Below, piece after piece: positions 1 through 6,430 of a stretch of DNA of 7,072 bases (positions are counted from its first letter, which is position 1; the number at the start of each line of letters is the position of its first letter). The position numbers and the translations under genes were made by a program. Origin of the DNA: Thermococci archaeon (GTDB taxonomy: Archaea; Methanobacteriota_B; Thermococci; Thermococcales; Thermococcaceae); the NCBI GenBank assembly GCA_003660485.1, contig QMUI01000043.1:1-7072 (forward strand). The letters are read 5' to 3'. The notes beneath the pieces were generated by a model that worked only from the letters and a program-made list of their open reading frames with translations, was not told the DNA's origin and made no database searches.

Positions 1-422
1 ACGAGTTTTATCGCCCTTGGAATAGCCCTCTCAACGCTTTCACTGAGTTCAAGGCCAAGCTTTATCTCCTTAATAGTTATCCCAACGAAGTGTATCTCAG
101 CACTTCTCAGCCTTTCGTCGAGGGCCATTAAGAGCTTAAGCCCTTCTATGGCACCCATAAAGTGGGCGCTCCTGATTTCCGCCTTCAATCTTGAGAACAC
201 TTCCTCTCCTTTGAGGTGAATAACCTCTCCAGGATTTTCTGAAAGAACCGCATCGATAATTATAATTCTCTCTTCTCCCTGGTAAACCCTCTGAAGTGAG
301 AAAATGTCAGTCCCCAGCTCCTCTACCCTGTAGCCCTTCTCCTTTAGTACCCTGCCTATCTTTATCCCTACTCCATCGTCACCCATGACCTCATTTCCAA
401 GTGCAACTATTAGCGTTCTCAT
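1..422 (-). CDS. NiFe-hydrogenase maturation protease family protein (3' end missing)
   Basis: Not in a closed reading frame within the window. Reading the minus strand from the ATG at 422-420 gives about 140 open codons before the left edge, so the C-terminus is missing. The N-terminus reads MRTLIVALGNEVMGDDGVG, the glycine-rich GN-x4-DDG-x-G signature of the HycI/HyaD/HybD peptidase family. These cytoplasmic nickel-dependent proteases remove the C-terminal tail of the hydrogenase large subunit after metal insertion. The expected nickel ligands are visible: Asp16 in the DDG motif, Asp57 after a hydrophobic strand (IIIIDA), and His87 in SAHFMGA. The usual family length is about 150-160 residues, so little is missing. 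The gene follows the DUF35 gene on the same strand after a 52-nt gap and seems to have its own promoter. No Shine-Dalgarno precedes the ATG. Family assignment is strong; the hydrogenase it serves cannot be told from here. Confidence 0.85.
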   Translation of the reverse strand, partial: MRTLIVALGNEVMGDDGVGIKIGRVLKEKGYRVEELGTDIFSLQRVYQGEERIIIIDAVLSENPGEVIHLKGEEVFSRLKAEIRSAHFMGAIEGLKLLMALDERLRSAEIHFVGITIKEIKLGLELSESVERAIPRAIKL

Positions 423-446
423 CAAAATTTGAATAAAGAAATAGAG

Positions 447-455
447 TATTTAAAG
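447..455 (-). promoter_or_regulatory. TATA box for the maturation protease gene; leaderless mRNA predicted
   Basis: On the minus strand the sequence CTTTAAATA lies centred about 28 nt before the ATG at 422. Archaeal transcription starts about 25-27 nt after the TATA centre, which puts the start at roughly 424-426, only 2-4 nt before the start codon. No Shine-Dalgarno is present, consistent with a leaderless transcript. No clear A-rich BRE precedes the box, so this is moderate evidence. Confidence 0.5.
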
Positions 456-474
456 CTGAAGTCGAGAAGAAAAG

Positions 475-879
475 TCACTTCAACACGGGCCTAAACTTGT
501 AGCCGTACAGTATTATTCCGTCTTCATCAAATTCCCTGATCTTCCTAGTTACCATCTCTACTTCCATGCCCTCCTTAATTTCATCTGGATCGACGTCAGT
601 TAGCTGAGCCAGTATTATTGGTCCTTCCTCAAGCTGTATCAGTGCTATTGGATATGGTTTATAGTACTCGAAACCGCTTGGCGGATTCCTAACTAATGTC
701 CATGAGATGACTTTGCCTTTGCCGCTGAACTGGAAGTCTTCAACGTTCCTGCTACCACAAACCGGACAGACGGGTCTCTTCGGGAAGAACACGTGACCGT
801 TCTCACACTTCCCTCCAATGAGCCTGTACTTCTCCTTGAAGTGCCTCCAGTAACGGGAAACCTGCATTGGCTTCCCCAT
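475..879 (-). CDS. DUF35 zinc-ribbon/OB-fold protein, scaffold of the thiolase/HMG-CoA synthase complex
   Basis: A 134-residue protein with the DUF35 layout: a short N-terminal helix (about 8-20, SRYWRHFKEKYRL), a rubredoxin-like zinc ribbon (about 21-45), then a beta-rich OB-fold (about 50-130) ending YGYKFRPV. Zinc-ligand candidates are Cys25, Cys38 and Cys41. The usual second cysteine (CxxC) is replaced by Gly28-His29, so His29 may be the fourth ligand. In Methanothermococcus the homologous protein holds acetoacetyl-CoA thiolase and HMG-CoA synthase together and provides a shared CoA/acetoacetyl-CoA channel. The same role is inferred here because this is the last gene of a tight operon with exactly those two enzymes. 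The ATG at 879 is 1 nt after the thiolase stop, with GAGGAGGG (886-893) 6 nt upstream inside the thiolase coding sequence, indicating translational coupling. A second Met at residue 5 is a less likely start. It is cytosolic, with no signal peptide or membrane segment. Confidence 0.9.
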   Translation of the reverse strand: MGKPMQVSRYWRHFKEKYRLIGGKCENGHVFFPKRPVCPVCGSRNVEDFQFSGKGKVISWTLVRNPPSGFEYYKPYPIALIQLEEGPIILAQLTDVDPDEIKEGMEVEMVTRKIREFDEDGIILYGYKFRPVLK

Positions 880-880
880 T

Positions 881-2047
881 TCAGACCCTCCTCAAAACTG
901 TAACGGTTATATTTGAGCCTGTCCCACCAATATTCTGTGTAACTCCAATCTCAGCATCTGGAACTTGAATTCCCTCTGGTGCTTCTCCTCTCAATTGAAG
1001 CACAGCTTCAACTGTCTGATAAACTCCAGTGGCTCCAACTGGGTGGCCTCTCGCCTTAAGTCCACCCATCGTCTGGATTGGATAATCACCATCAATCGCT
1101 ATCTGCCCCTCCTTTGCAAGCTTTGCTCCCTCTCCCTTCTTTGCCGCACCCAGTGCTTCCAAGCTTAGAGCGGCCATGACCGTGAAGGCATCGTGAACCT
1201 CGAAGAAGTCTATATCATCAACCGTAACTCCGGCCATCTTATAGGCCCTCTCAGCGGCGATCTTGGCGGCTTTAAGTGTGAGTAGGTCTTCCCTGTTAGC
1301 GAGGTTTATTGTGTCAATGGCTCTTCCCATTCCTGCAATTTCAACCCACTTCTCCTTTGGAATTCCAAGCTCCCTAGCTTTTTCGGGAGTGGTTATTATC
1401 ACCGCGGCAGCTCCATCGCAAACTGGAGAAGCGTCGAACAGCTTTAGCGGGTCAGCTATGTAAGGACTCTTCATAACGGTATCAACGGTGATTGGTCTCT
1501 TGAACATTGCATAGGGATTCTTTGCACCGTTAGCATGGGCATTGACTGCGAATAAGGCTAGATCCTCTTCCGTGTATCCATAGGTCTTCATATAATGCCT
1601 CATTATCAGCGCGTTAAGGGCCACAAAGCTTGCCCCATGGAATAGCTCCCATTCAGCATCGCTTGCATAGGCTAAGTATCTAGTTGCATCACTTGGCCAT
1701 GCATCGGTCATCTTTTCAACACCAACAACGAGAACAACATCCTCAAGACCACTTAATACAGCCTTTGCTCCCTCTTGGACAGCTGCTCCTCCAGAAGCAC
1801 AAGCCGCTTCGATTTTAACGGCGGGTATATTCCCAAGGCCAGCCCAATCAGCTATTAAGGTTCCAAGATTTTCCTGCTCGACGAATGCCCCAGAAGCCAT
1901 ATTGCCCACGTAGAGCGAATCGACTTTATCTACGCTAGCGTCATCCATGGCGTTGAGAATTGCTTCAACCGCGAGATCCCTAAGTGAGAGCTTCCAGTGC
2001 TCTCCAACTGGGGTCATTCCAACTCCAACAATAATTGCTTTCCTCAT
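881..2047 (-). CDS. Acetyl-CoA acetyltransferase (archaeal thiolase)
   Basis: A 388-residue thiolase of normal length that condenses two acetyl-CoA to acetoacetyl-CoA, the first step of the mevalonate pathway. The nucleophile is Cys83 in EAACASGGAAV. His335 lies in the GHPVGATG motif, and the C-terminal glycine loop reads QNIGGTGSN (371-379). HDAF at 285-288 corresponds to the SCP2-type HDCF motif. The second catalytic cysteine of bacterial thiolases (CxGGGxG), or the alternative HDCF cysteine, is absent at both places. This is typical in outline of the archaeal/SCP2-like branch rather than of bacterial biosynthetic thiolases. The start ATG (2047) lies 10 nt after the HMG-CoA synthase stop, with GAGGTGA (2053-2059) 5 nt upstream and overlapping that stop. 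It is the middle gene of the operon, and substrate channelling to HMG-CoA synthase through the DUF35 partner is inferred from the known archaeal complex. A broader acyl-CoA range cannot be excluded from sequence. Confidence 0.93.
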   Translation of the reverse strand: MRKAIIVGVGMTPVGEHWKLSLRDLAVEAILNAMDDASVDKVDSLYVGNMASGAFVEQENLGTLIADWAGLGNIPAVKIEAACASGGAAVQEGAKAVLSGLEDVVLVVGVEKMTDAWPSDATRYLAYASDAEWELFHGASFVALNALIMRHYMKTYGYTEEDLALFAVNAHANGAKNPYAMFKRPITVDTVMKSPYIADPLKLFDASPVCDGAAAVIITTPEKARELGIPKEKWVEIAGMGRAIDTINLANREDLLTLKAAKIAAERAYKMAGVTVDDIDFFEVHDAFTVMAALSLEALGAAKKGEGAKLAKEGQIAIDGDYPIQTMGGLKARGHPVGATGVYQTVEAVLQLRGEAPEGIQVPDAEIGVTQNIGGTGSNITVTVLRRV

Positions 2048-2057
2048 TTAAATCACC

Positions 2058-3107
2058 TCAAAGTATGTATTTTCTTCTCGCCTTGGCGTACAGTGCGTAG
2101 TCGATGACCTTCCTCCTCTTTATGTAATCCTCAACTTTTGGAGCAAGATCTCTCTTCTCCTCAATTGCATCCTGAACAACTATGCTGAACGCATCGCTTC
2201 CCGCTCCCGAACCAAATGAAACCCAAAGTATCCTATCCCCAGGCTTTGCAATGTCGAGAACTGCAGAAATTCCAACCATCGTTGCTCCGCTGTAGGTGTT
2301 CCCAATCTTTCCGGTTAAGAGTCCAGGAAGGACTTTTTCCTTGGGTATTCCCAAGATTTTAGCTACAGTAAGCGGGAATTTGACGTTTGGCTGATGGAAC
2401 ACGGCATAGTCAAAGTCACTTGGTTTTAAACCGAGCTCATCCATTAGTGTCTTCGCTGCAGTTATTATGTGATGGAAGTACGCTGGCTCTCCGGTGAATC
2501 TGTTTCCGTGCCTAGGATAGTGCTCATGCTGCCTCCTCCAGAAGTCAGGAGTGTCGGTAACATAGGAGTAGCTTCCCTCAAAGTACGCTAGGGTTTCATT
2601 ATTCTTCTCTCCAATTATAAAAGCTGCTCCTCCAGCTCCAGCAGTAAATTCAAGGTGATCAGCGGGTCTTCCTTGAGCTGTATCAGCCCCTATTGCCATT
2701 GCGTATTCTGCCATTCCAGAGGCGACGAAGCCCATTGCGGCCTGTAATGCCTCAGTTCCAGCCTTACACGCGAATTCAAAATCCGCAGCCTCTAAATCTG
2801 GAGTAGCCCCAATGGCTTCGGCTATTATTGTTGAAGAAGGCTTAACTGCATAAGGCTTACTCTCAGTTCCAAACCATATTGCCCTTATTTTCCTAGGATC
2901 TATTTTAGCTCTCTTCAGGGCGTTTCTTGCAGCTTCAATTCCGATAGTTATGGCATCCTCATCAAGACCAGGAACGGCTTTTTCTTCGATTGGGAAGCTT
3001 GAAACCCCCCAAACTCTACCTATCTCTTCATTCCTGATCCTGTACATTGGCACGTAGGCCCCATAACCAACAATACCCACGTCTTTTGCTGGCTTTAGCA
3101 GTTTCAT
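2058..3107 (-). CDS. Hydroxymethylglutaryl-CoA synthase (archaeal)
   Basis: A 349-residue protein matching the usual archaeal HMG-CoA synthase length of about 350. It condenses acetyl-CoA with acetoacetyl-CoA to HMG-CoA, the precursor of mevalonate and archaeal isoprenoid lipids. The catalytic triad of the family is visible: Glu82 in the FGTESKP stretch, nucleophile Cys114 in [11 protein letters not shown], and His238 in [10 protein letters not shown]. The initial [10 protein letters not shown] and the C-terminal [11 protein letters not shown] are also typical. It has a thiolase fold in two similar halves, is cytosolic and has no signal peptide. The ATG at 3107 is preceded by AGGTGAT (3112-3118) at 4-nt spacing. 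It is the first gene of the operon, with a strong BRE/TATA about 65 nt upstream and a perfect inverted repeat overlapping the BRE. Divergent transcription from porG places acetyl-CoA supply and use back to back. Confidence 0.96.
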   Translation of the reverse strand: MKLLKPAKDVGIVGYGAYVPMYRIRNEEIGRVWGVSSFPIEEKAVPGLDEDAITIGIEAARNALKRAKIDPRKIRAIWFGTESKPYAVKPSSTIIAEAIGATPDLEAADFEFACKAGTEALQAAMGFVASGMAEYAMAIGADTAQGRPADHLEFTAGAGGAAFIIGEKNNETLAYFEGSYSYVTDTPDFWRRQHEHYPRHGNRFTGEPAYFHHIITAAKTLMDELGLKPSDFDYAVFHQPNVKFPLTVAKILGIPKEKVLPGLLTGKIGNTYSGATMVGISAVLDIAKPGDRILWVSFGSGAGSDAFSIVVQDAIEEKRDLAPKVEDYIKRRKVIDYALYAKARRKYIL

Positions 3108-3167
3108 TCACATCACCTTTTAGTGAATTTTCATTAGGACGAACTTTCGTATTTGGAGGATTAAGGG

Positions 3168-3187
3168 TTATATAAAAGGCTTTCGGT
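3168..3187 (-). promoter_or_regulatory. BRE/TATA promoter of the HMG-CoA synthase operon
   Basis: On the minus strand the sequence reads ACCGAAAGCCTTTTATATAA. TTTATATA (3176-3169) is a near-ideal archaeal TATA box, with an A-rich BRE-like CGAAAG just upstream. The predicted start is near 3146-3148, giving a leader of about 40 nt that includes the AGGTGAT ribosome binding site. The BRE lies inside the inverted repeat described separately. Confidence 0.75.
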
Positions 3188-3194
3188 GAAAGCC
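3178..3194. repeat. Perfect 7-3-7 inverted repeat abutting the TATA box, candidate operator
   Basis: GGCTTTC (3178-3184), spacer GGT, GAAAGCC (3188-3194): every base of the two arms pairs. The element touches the upstream edge of the HMG-CoA synthase TATA box and covers its BRE. It lies upstream of the predicted starts of both divergent operons, so neither transcript should contain it. A protein-binding DNA site is therefore more plausible than an RNA hairpin. No known Thermococcales regulator motif is recognised in it. Confidence 0.55.
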
Positions 3195-3282
3195 AAAATA
3201 TCATTCGTTGATTATCGAACATATGAAATAAACATTTTCAACTAAAAGTTTAACAATTGACGTGACAAGCTTCACTCTCCAC

Positions 3283-3297
3283 CGAAAACTAAATAAA
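3283..3297 (+). promoter_or_regulatory. BRE/TATA promoter of the porG-vorDAB operon
   Basis: CGAAAA (3283-3288) followed by CTAAATAAA (3289-3297) matches the Pyrococcus BRE + TATA pattern, though the TATA part is weaker than that of the divergent operon. Transcription is predicted to begin around 3318-3321, leaving a leader of about 40 nt before the porG ATG. This is the best TATA-like element in the spacer on this strand. Confidence 0.6.
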
Positions 3298-3319
3298 TGG
3301 AACATAATCAAACAAAAAA

Positions 3320-3358
3320 ATGATCCGGATTAATCTGAAAAAATTCAAGGAGGCTTGA
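3320..3358 (+). other. Possible 12-codon leader mini-ORF upstream of porG
   Basis: An ATG at 3320-3322 opens a 12-codon frame ([12 protein letters not shown]) that ends with TGA at 3356-3358, 2 nt before the porG ATG. Its start coincides with the predicted transcription start, so it would be a leaderless mini-ORF, and its last codons run through the porG Shine-Dalgarno sequence. Chance occurrence is quite possible; only position supports it. Confidence 0.2.
3347..3353 (+). promoter_or_regulatory. Ribosome binding site that fixes the porG start
   Basis: AAGGAGG ends 7 nt before the ATG at 3361. The longer frame could begin at TTG 3355, but that codon is only 1 nt from the Shine-Dalgarno, so ATG 3361 is chosen. 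Confidence 0.85.
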
Positions 3359-3360
3359 AG

Positions 3361-3918
3361 ATGATAGAGATTCGTTTTCACGGTAGAGGTGGACAAGGTG
3401 CCGTTACAGCTGCAAACATTCTCGCTGAAGCAGCATTTCTAGAGGGCAAGTACGTTCAAGCTTTCCCATTCTTCGGTGTTGAAAGAAGAGGTGCTCCAGT
3501 CACAGCATTTACCAGGATAGATGACAAGCCCATTAGGATCAAGACCCAGATTTATGAACCTGATATTGTCGTTGTTCTCGACCCAAGTCTCCTTGAGACT
3601 GTGGATGTTACCGCCGGTCTTAAGGATGATGGGATCGTTATTATAAATACCGAGAAGAGCAAGGAAGAAGTACTTAAGAATCTTAAGAAGAAGCCAAAGA
3701 AGTTAGCCCTGGTTGATGCTACTACAATAGCTCTCGAGGTTCTCGGCCTTCCAATTACGAACACTGCAATTCTTGGCGCGATTGCAAAGGCAACTGGACT
3801 TGTAAAGATCGAGAGTATCAAGGAAGCTATTAAGGATACATTCTCTGGAGAACTTGGGGAGAAAAACGCTAGAGCTGCCCAAGAAGCTTTTGAAAAGACC
3901 CAAGTCTTTGAGCTTTAA
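3361..3918 (+). CDS. porG: Pyruvate/2-ketoisovalerate:ferredoxin oxidoreductase gamma subunit
   Basis: A 185-residue gamma subunit. The N-terminus [13 protein letters not shown] carries the G-x-GGQG motif (8-13) typical of the gamma domain of 2-oxoacid:ferredoxin oxidoreductases, followed by [16 protein letters not shown]. The C-terminal half has the conserved NTAILGA segment. In P. furiosus a single gamma subunit is shared by POR and VOR, and this window agrees: one gamma gene precedes both the vor and the por delta-alpha genes, and no second copy is seen. The gamma subunit belongs to the cytosolic heterotetramer-type complex that converts 2-oxoacids and CoA to acyl-CoA, CO2 and reduced ferredoxin; it has no metal-binding cysteine motif of its own. 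The 49-nt gap to vorD is the longest in the vor part of the operon. Confidence 0.95.
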
Positions 3919-3954
3919 CTATCTTACTTTTTAGCTTAACCCTCTTCCTGGGAA

Positions 3955-3963
3955 TGGGGTGGT
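3955..3963 (+). promoter_or_regulatory. Ribosome binding site that fixes the vorD GTG start
   Basis: GGGGTGGTC lies about 4-5 nt before GTG 3968. The same 12-base string (GAATGGGGTGGT) precedes porA at 6791-6802, where it serves an ATG. The longer frame starting at GTG 3959 would begin inside this site and is rejected. Confidence 0.75.
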
Positions 3964-3967
3964 CAAC

Positions 3968-4285
3968 GTGAATACGCTATTTGGGAAAACCAAAGATGAA
4001 GCAAAGCCAATTTCTCCTAAGTCTGTAGATGAATATCCAGAAGCTCCAGTTAGTTTAGGAACCACACTAGTTAACTTCACCGGAGATTGGAGGACTTTCA
4101 TGCCCGTTGTTGACGAATCTAAGTGTGTAAAGTGCTACATTTGTTGGAAGTTCTGTCCTGAGCCGGCAATTTACATCAAACCAGATGGAATGGTTGCAAT
4201 AGACTATGATTATTGTAAGGGTTGTGGAATTTGTGCAAATGAGTGCCCAACCAAGGCAATTACGATGATGAGAGAGGAGAAGTGA
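3968..4285 (+). CDS. vorD: 2-ketoisovalerate:ferredoxin oxidoreductase delta subunit (2x[4Fe-4S])
   Basis: A 105-residue ferredoxin-like subunit started at GTG 3968, which gives the same length as its paralogue porD. Two 8Fe-type cluster motifs are complete: Cys53, Cys56, Cys59 and Cys63 (CVKCYICWKFCP), and Cys83, Cys86, Cys89 and Cys93 ([12 protein letters not shown]). In this family the delta subunit carries electrons from the TPP-proximal cluster in the beta subunit to external ferredoxin. An N-terminal extension of about 45 residues precedes the ferredoxin fold, as usual in delta subunits. vorA follows after 10 nt, so the two are co-transcribed. Assignment to VOR rather than POR rests on its place before vorA/vorB and its closeness to the P. 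furiosus order. Codons 79-98 are almost identical at DNA level to porD (see repeat entries). Confidence 0.94.
   Translation: MNTLFGKTKDEAKPISPKSVDEYPEAPVSLGTTLVNFTGDWRTFMPVVDESKCVKCYICWKFCPEPAIYIKPDGMVAIDYDYCKGCGICANECPTKAITMMREEK
4202..4261 (+). repeat. 60-nt near-identical block shared with porD (copy 1)
   Basis: Codons 79-98 of vorD match the same codons of porD (6709-6768) at 58 of 60 bases. The two differences are synonymous (GAT/GAC and GGA/GGG). The encoded 20 residues cover the second [4Fe-4S] motif and are identical in both proteins. Sequence on either side diverges sharply, including at synonymous sites. Confidence 0.95.
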
Positions 4286-4295
4286 GGTGTTAACT

Positions 4296-5480
4296 ATGGA
4301 GTACAAGCCAATTAAGAAAGTTGTAAGCGGTAATTATGCGGCTGCTTATGCAGCTCTCCATGCAAAGGTTCAGGTTGTTGCCGCTTATCCTATAACCCCT
4401 CAAACGAGTATCATTGAAAAGATCGCTGAGTTCATCGCTAATGGCCTCGCAGACATTCAGTACATTCCAGTTGAGAGTGAGCACTCTGCGATGGCCGCGT
4501 GTATAGGAGCTTCCGCAACTGGAGCTAGAGTTTTCACAGCAACTTCAGCTCAAGGTCTTGCTCTGATGCACGAAATGCTTCACTGGGCCTCTGGAGCAAG
4601 ATTGCCAATAGTAATGGTCAATGTGAACAGAGCAATGGCCCCTCCATGGAGCGTTTGGGATGATCAAACTGACTCGCTTGCTCAAAGAGACACTGGATGG
4701 ATGCAGTTCTATGCAGAGAACAACCAAGAAGTTTACGACGGGGTACTGATGGCTTACAAAATTGCCGAGAATGTAAACTTACCAGCAATGATCATAGAGA
4801 GCGCATTTATCTTGAGCCACACCTATGATGTAGTCGAGATGATCCCCCAGGAACTAGTGAATGAATTCCTCCCGCCTAGAAAGCCCCTCTATAGCTTAGC
4901 AAACTTTGACGAGCCTTTCGCCGTCGGCGGGCTCGCAACTCCAAATGACTACTACGAGTTCAGGTACAAGATAGCGAAGGCTATGGAAGATGCAAAGAAG
5001 GTTATTAAAGAAGTTGGTAAAGAGTTTGGTGAAAGGTTCGGAAGAGACTACAGTGAGATGATAGAGAAGGCCTACATCGATGATGCAGACTTCGTCTTCA
5101 TGGGTATGGGTTCACTCATGGGAACGGTTAAAGAAGCTGTTGACCTTTTACGGAAAGAAGGCTACAAGGTGGGTTATGCAAAGGTCCGCTGGTTCCGCCC
5201 GTTCCCAAAGGAAGAGCTTCTCGAGATAGCGGAGAGCGTGAAAGGAATAGCCGTCCTAGACAGAAACTTCTCATTTGGTCAGGAGGGTATCCTCTTTAAC
5301 GAGGCTAAAGGATCTCTCTATAATACCAGTGCGAGGCCAATAATGAAGAACTACATTGTAGGACTTGGAGGAAGGGACTTTACGGTCAAAGACGTTAAGG
5401 CTATTGCTGAAGATATGAAAAAGATTATTGAGAGCGGTAAGTTGGATAGGGAAATTGAATGGTATCACCTTAAGAGGTGA
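4296..5480 (+). CDS. vorA: 2-ketoisovalerate:ferredoxin oxidoreductase alpha subunit
   Basis: A 394-residue alpha subunit from ATG 4296, preceded by GAGGTG (4284-4289), which overlaps the vorD stop; the upstream GTG at 4287 falls in that site and is rejected. The N-terminal pyrimidine-binding domain shows AAYPITPQTS (29-38) and VESEHSAM (59-66). The conserved acidic residues of the latter (Glu60/Glu62) are where the family keeps the glutamate that contacts the TPP aminopyrimidine ring. TATSAQGLALM (81-91) and the PPWSVWDDQTDS segment (116-127) follow, and the C-terminal part carries VRWFRPFP and a GQEGIL stretch typical of the domain II region. There are no cluster motifs. With vorB it forms the catalytic core acting on branched-chain 2-oxoacids from amino acid fermentation. 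Specificity is taken from the order and remembered similarity to P. furiosus VorA, not from a residue I can name. vorB begins 5 nt after the stop. Confidence 0.95.
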   Translation: MEYKPIKKVVSGNYAAAYAALHAKVQVVAAYPITPQTSIIEKIAEFIANGLADIQYIPVESEHSAMAACIGASATGARVFTATSAQGLALMHEMLHWASGARLPIVMVNVNRAMAPPWSVWDDQTDSLAQRDTGWMQFYAENNQEVYDGVLMAYKIAENVNLPAMIIESAFILSHTYDVVEMIPQELVNEFLPPRKPLYSLANFDEPFAVGGLATPNDYYEFRYKIAKAMEDAKKVIKEVGKEFGERFGRDYSEMIEKAYIDDADFVFMGMGSLMGTVKEAVDLLRKEGYKVGYAKVRWFRPFPKEELLEIAESVKGIAVLDRNFSFGQEGILFNEAKGSLYNTSARPIMKNYIVGLGGRDFTVKDVKAIAEDMKKIIESGKLDREIEWYHLKR

Positions 5481-5485
5481 GAGTG

Positions 5486-6421
5486 ATGGAGGTTCCTGAG
5501 AATATTAAGAAGAGGCTCACCATTCCATTTGACGAACATTTTTATGCCGGCCACACGGCCTGCCAGGGCTGTGGTGCATCTCTCGGCCTTAGGTACGTCC
5601 TTAAAGCCTACGGAAGAAAGACTATAATTGTAATCCCAGCATGTTGTTCAACGATAATAGCTGGACCTTGGCCATACTCAGCTTTAGACGCTAACCTCTT
5701 CCATACTGCTTTTGAAACTACTGGAGCCGTGATTAGTGGTATTGAGGCTGGCCTGAAAGCTCTTGGTTACAAAGTTAAGGGAGAAGATGGAATAATGGTG
5801 GTCGGCTGGGCCGGCGATGGAGGAACTGCAGACATAGGTCTTCAGGCCTTGAGCGGATTCCTCGAGAGAGGCCACGATGCAGTTTACATTATGTACGATA
5901 ATGAGGCTTATATGAACACCGGAATCCAGAGGTCAAGCTCAACCCCCTACGGAGCATGGACCACAAATACCCCGGGAGGAAAGAAGCACTTCCTTGAGAA
6001 GAGACACAAGAAGAAAGTTATTGATATTGTAATTGCTCATAGGATTCCTTATGCTGCAACTGCCAGTGTGGCTTATCCTGAGGACTTTATAAGAAAGCTC
6101 AAGAAGGCTCAGAAGACCCCTGGGCCTAGCTTTATTCAGCTCTTTTCTCCCTGTCCAACAGGATGGAGAAGTCCAACTGACAAGACAATAGAGATTGCGA
6201 GGCTGGCGGTACAAACCGCATACTTCCCGCTCTTTGAGTACGAGAACGGCAAGTACAAGATCAACATGCCAAACCCAAAGAAGGATCCAAAACCAATCGA
6301 GGAATTCCTCAAGCTACAGGGGAGATTTAAGTACATGACAAAGGAAGACATTGAAATACTTCAGAAGTGGGTGCTTGAGGAGTGGGAGAGGCTCAAGAAG
6401 CTTGCTGAAGTGTTTGGTTGA
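5486..6421 (+). CDS. vorB: 2-ketoisovalerate:ferredoxin oxidoreductase beta subunit (TPP and [4Fe-4S])
   Basis: A 311-residue beta subunit from ATG 5486, with GAGGTGA (5474-5480) 5 nt upstream and overlapping the vorA stop. GTG codons at 5477 and 5483 are in frame but too close to or inside the Shine-Dalgarno. It carries the TPP/Mg motif: GDGGTADIG from Gly110-Asp111, then about 25 residues to DNEAYMNTG (138-146), where the usual NN is DNE as in this enzyme family. Candidate ligands of the proximal [4Fe-4S] cluster are Cys26 and Cys29 (CQGCG), Cys53 or Cys54, and Cys223 (SPCPTGW). It binds TPP, decarboxylates the 2-oxoacid with the alpha subunit, and passes electrons to the delta subunit. It ends the vor set; the next gene starts after 53 nt that contain a likely promoter. 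Confidence 0.95.
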   Translation: MEVPENIKKRLTIPFDEHFYAGHTACQGCGASLGLRYVLKAYGRKTIIVIPACCSTIIAGPWPYSALDANLFHTAFETTGAVISGIEAGLKALGYKVKGEDGIMVVGWAGDGGTADIGLQALSGFLERGHDAVYIMYDNEAYMNTGIQRSSSTPYGAWTTNTPGGKKHFLEKRHKKKVIDIVIAHRIPYAATASVAYPEDFIRKLKKAQKTPGPSFIQLFSPCPTGWRSPTDKTIEIARLAVQTAYFPLFEYENGKYKINMPNPKKDPKPIEEFLKLQGRFKYMTKEDIEILQKWVLEEWERLKKLAEVFG

Positions 6422-6430
6422 ATTCCCCTT

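Noticed and set aside
462..473. T/C-rich tract on the minus strand after the DUF35 stop as a terminator
   Set aside because: Only four consecutive T residues, and it overlaps the next gene's promoter; too weak to annotate.
3028..3222. 64-codon minus-strand frame overlapping the HMG-CoA synthase start
   Set aside because: It includes the BRE/TATA promoter and overlaps the well supported HMG-CoA synthase N-terminus in another frame; no ribosome site or family resemblance.
3248..3254. GTTTAAC as a possible SurR site
   Set aside because: The SurR pattern I know is GTT-N3-AAC; the spacing here is one base, so it does not match.
3262..3275. GTGA-N6-TCAC dyad just upstream of the porG BRE, with an off-centre AAGCTT
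   Set aside because: Arms of only 4 bp, and the inner palindrome is not concentric; it does not fit the TATCAC-N5-GTGATA pattern of TrmBL1, so chance is likely.
3323..3335. Overlapping short palindromes ATCCGGAT and GATTAATC in the porG leader
   Set aside because: Eight-base palindromes are expected by chance, and the RNA hairpins would have no loop.
3552..3903. Antisense open frames inside porG
   Set aside because: The sense gene has complete family motifs; the antisense translations show no motif and are typical shadow frames.
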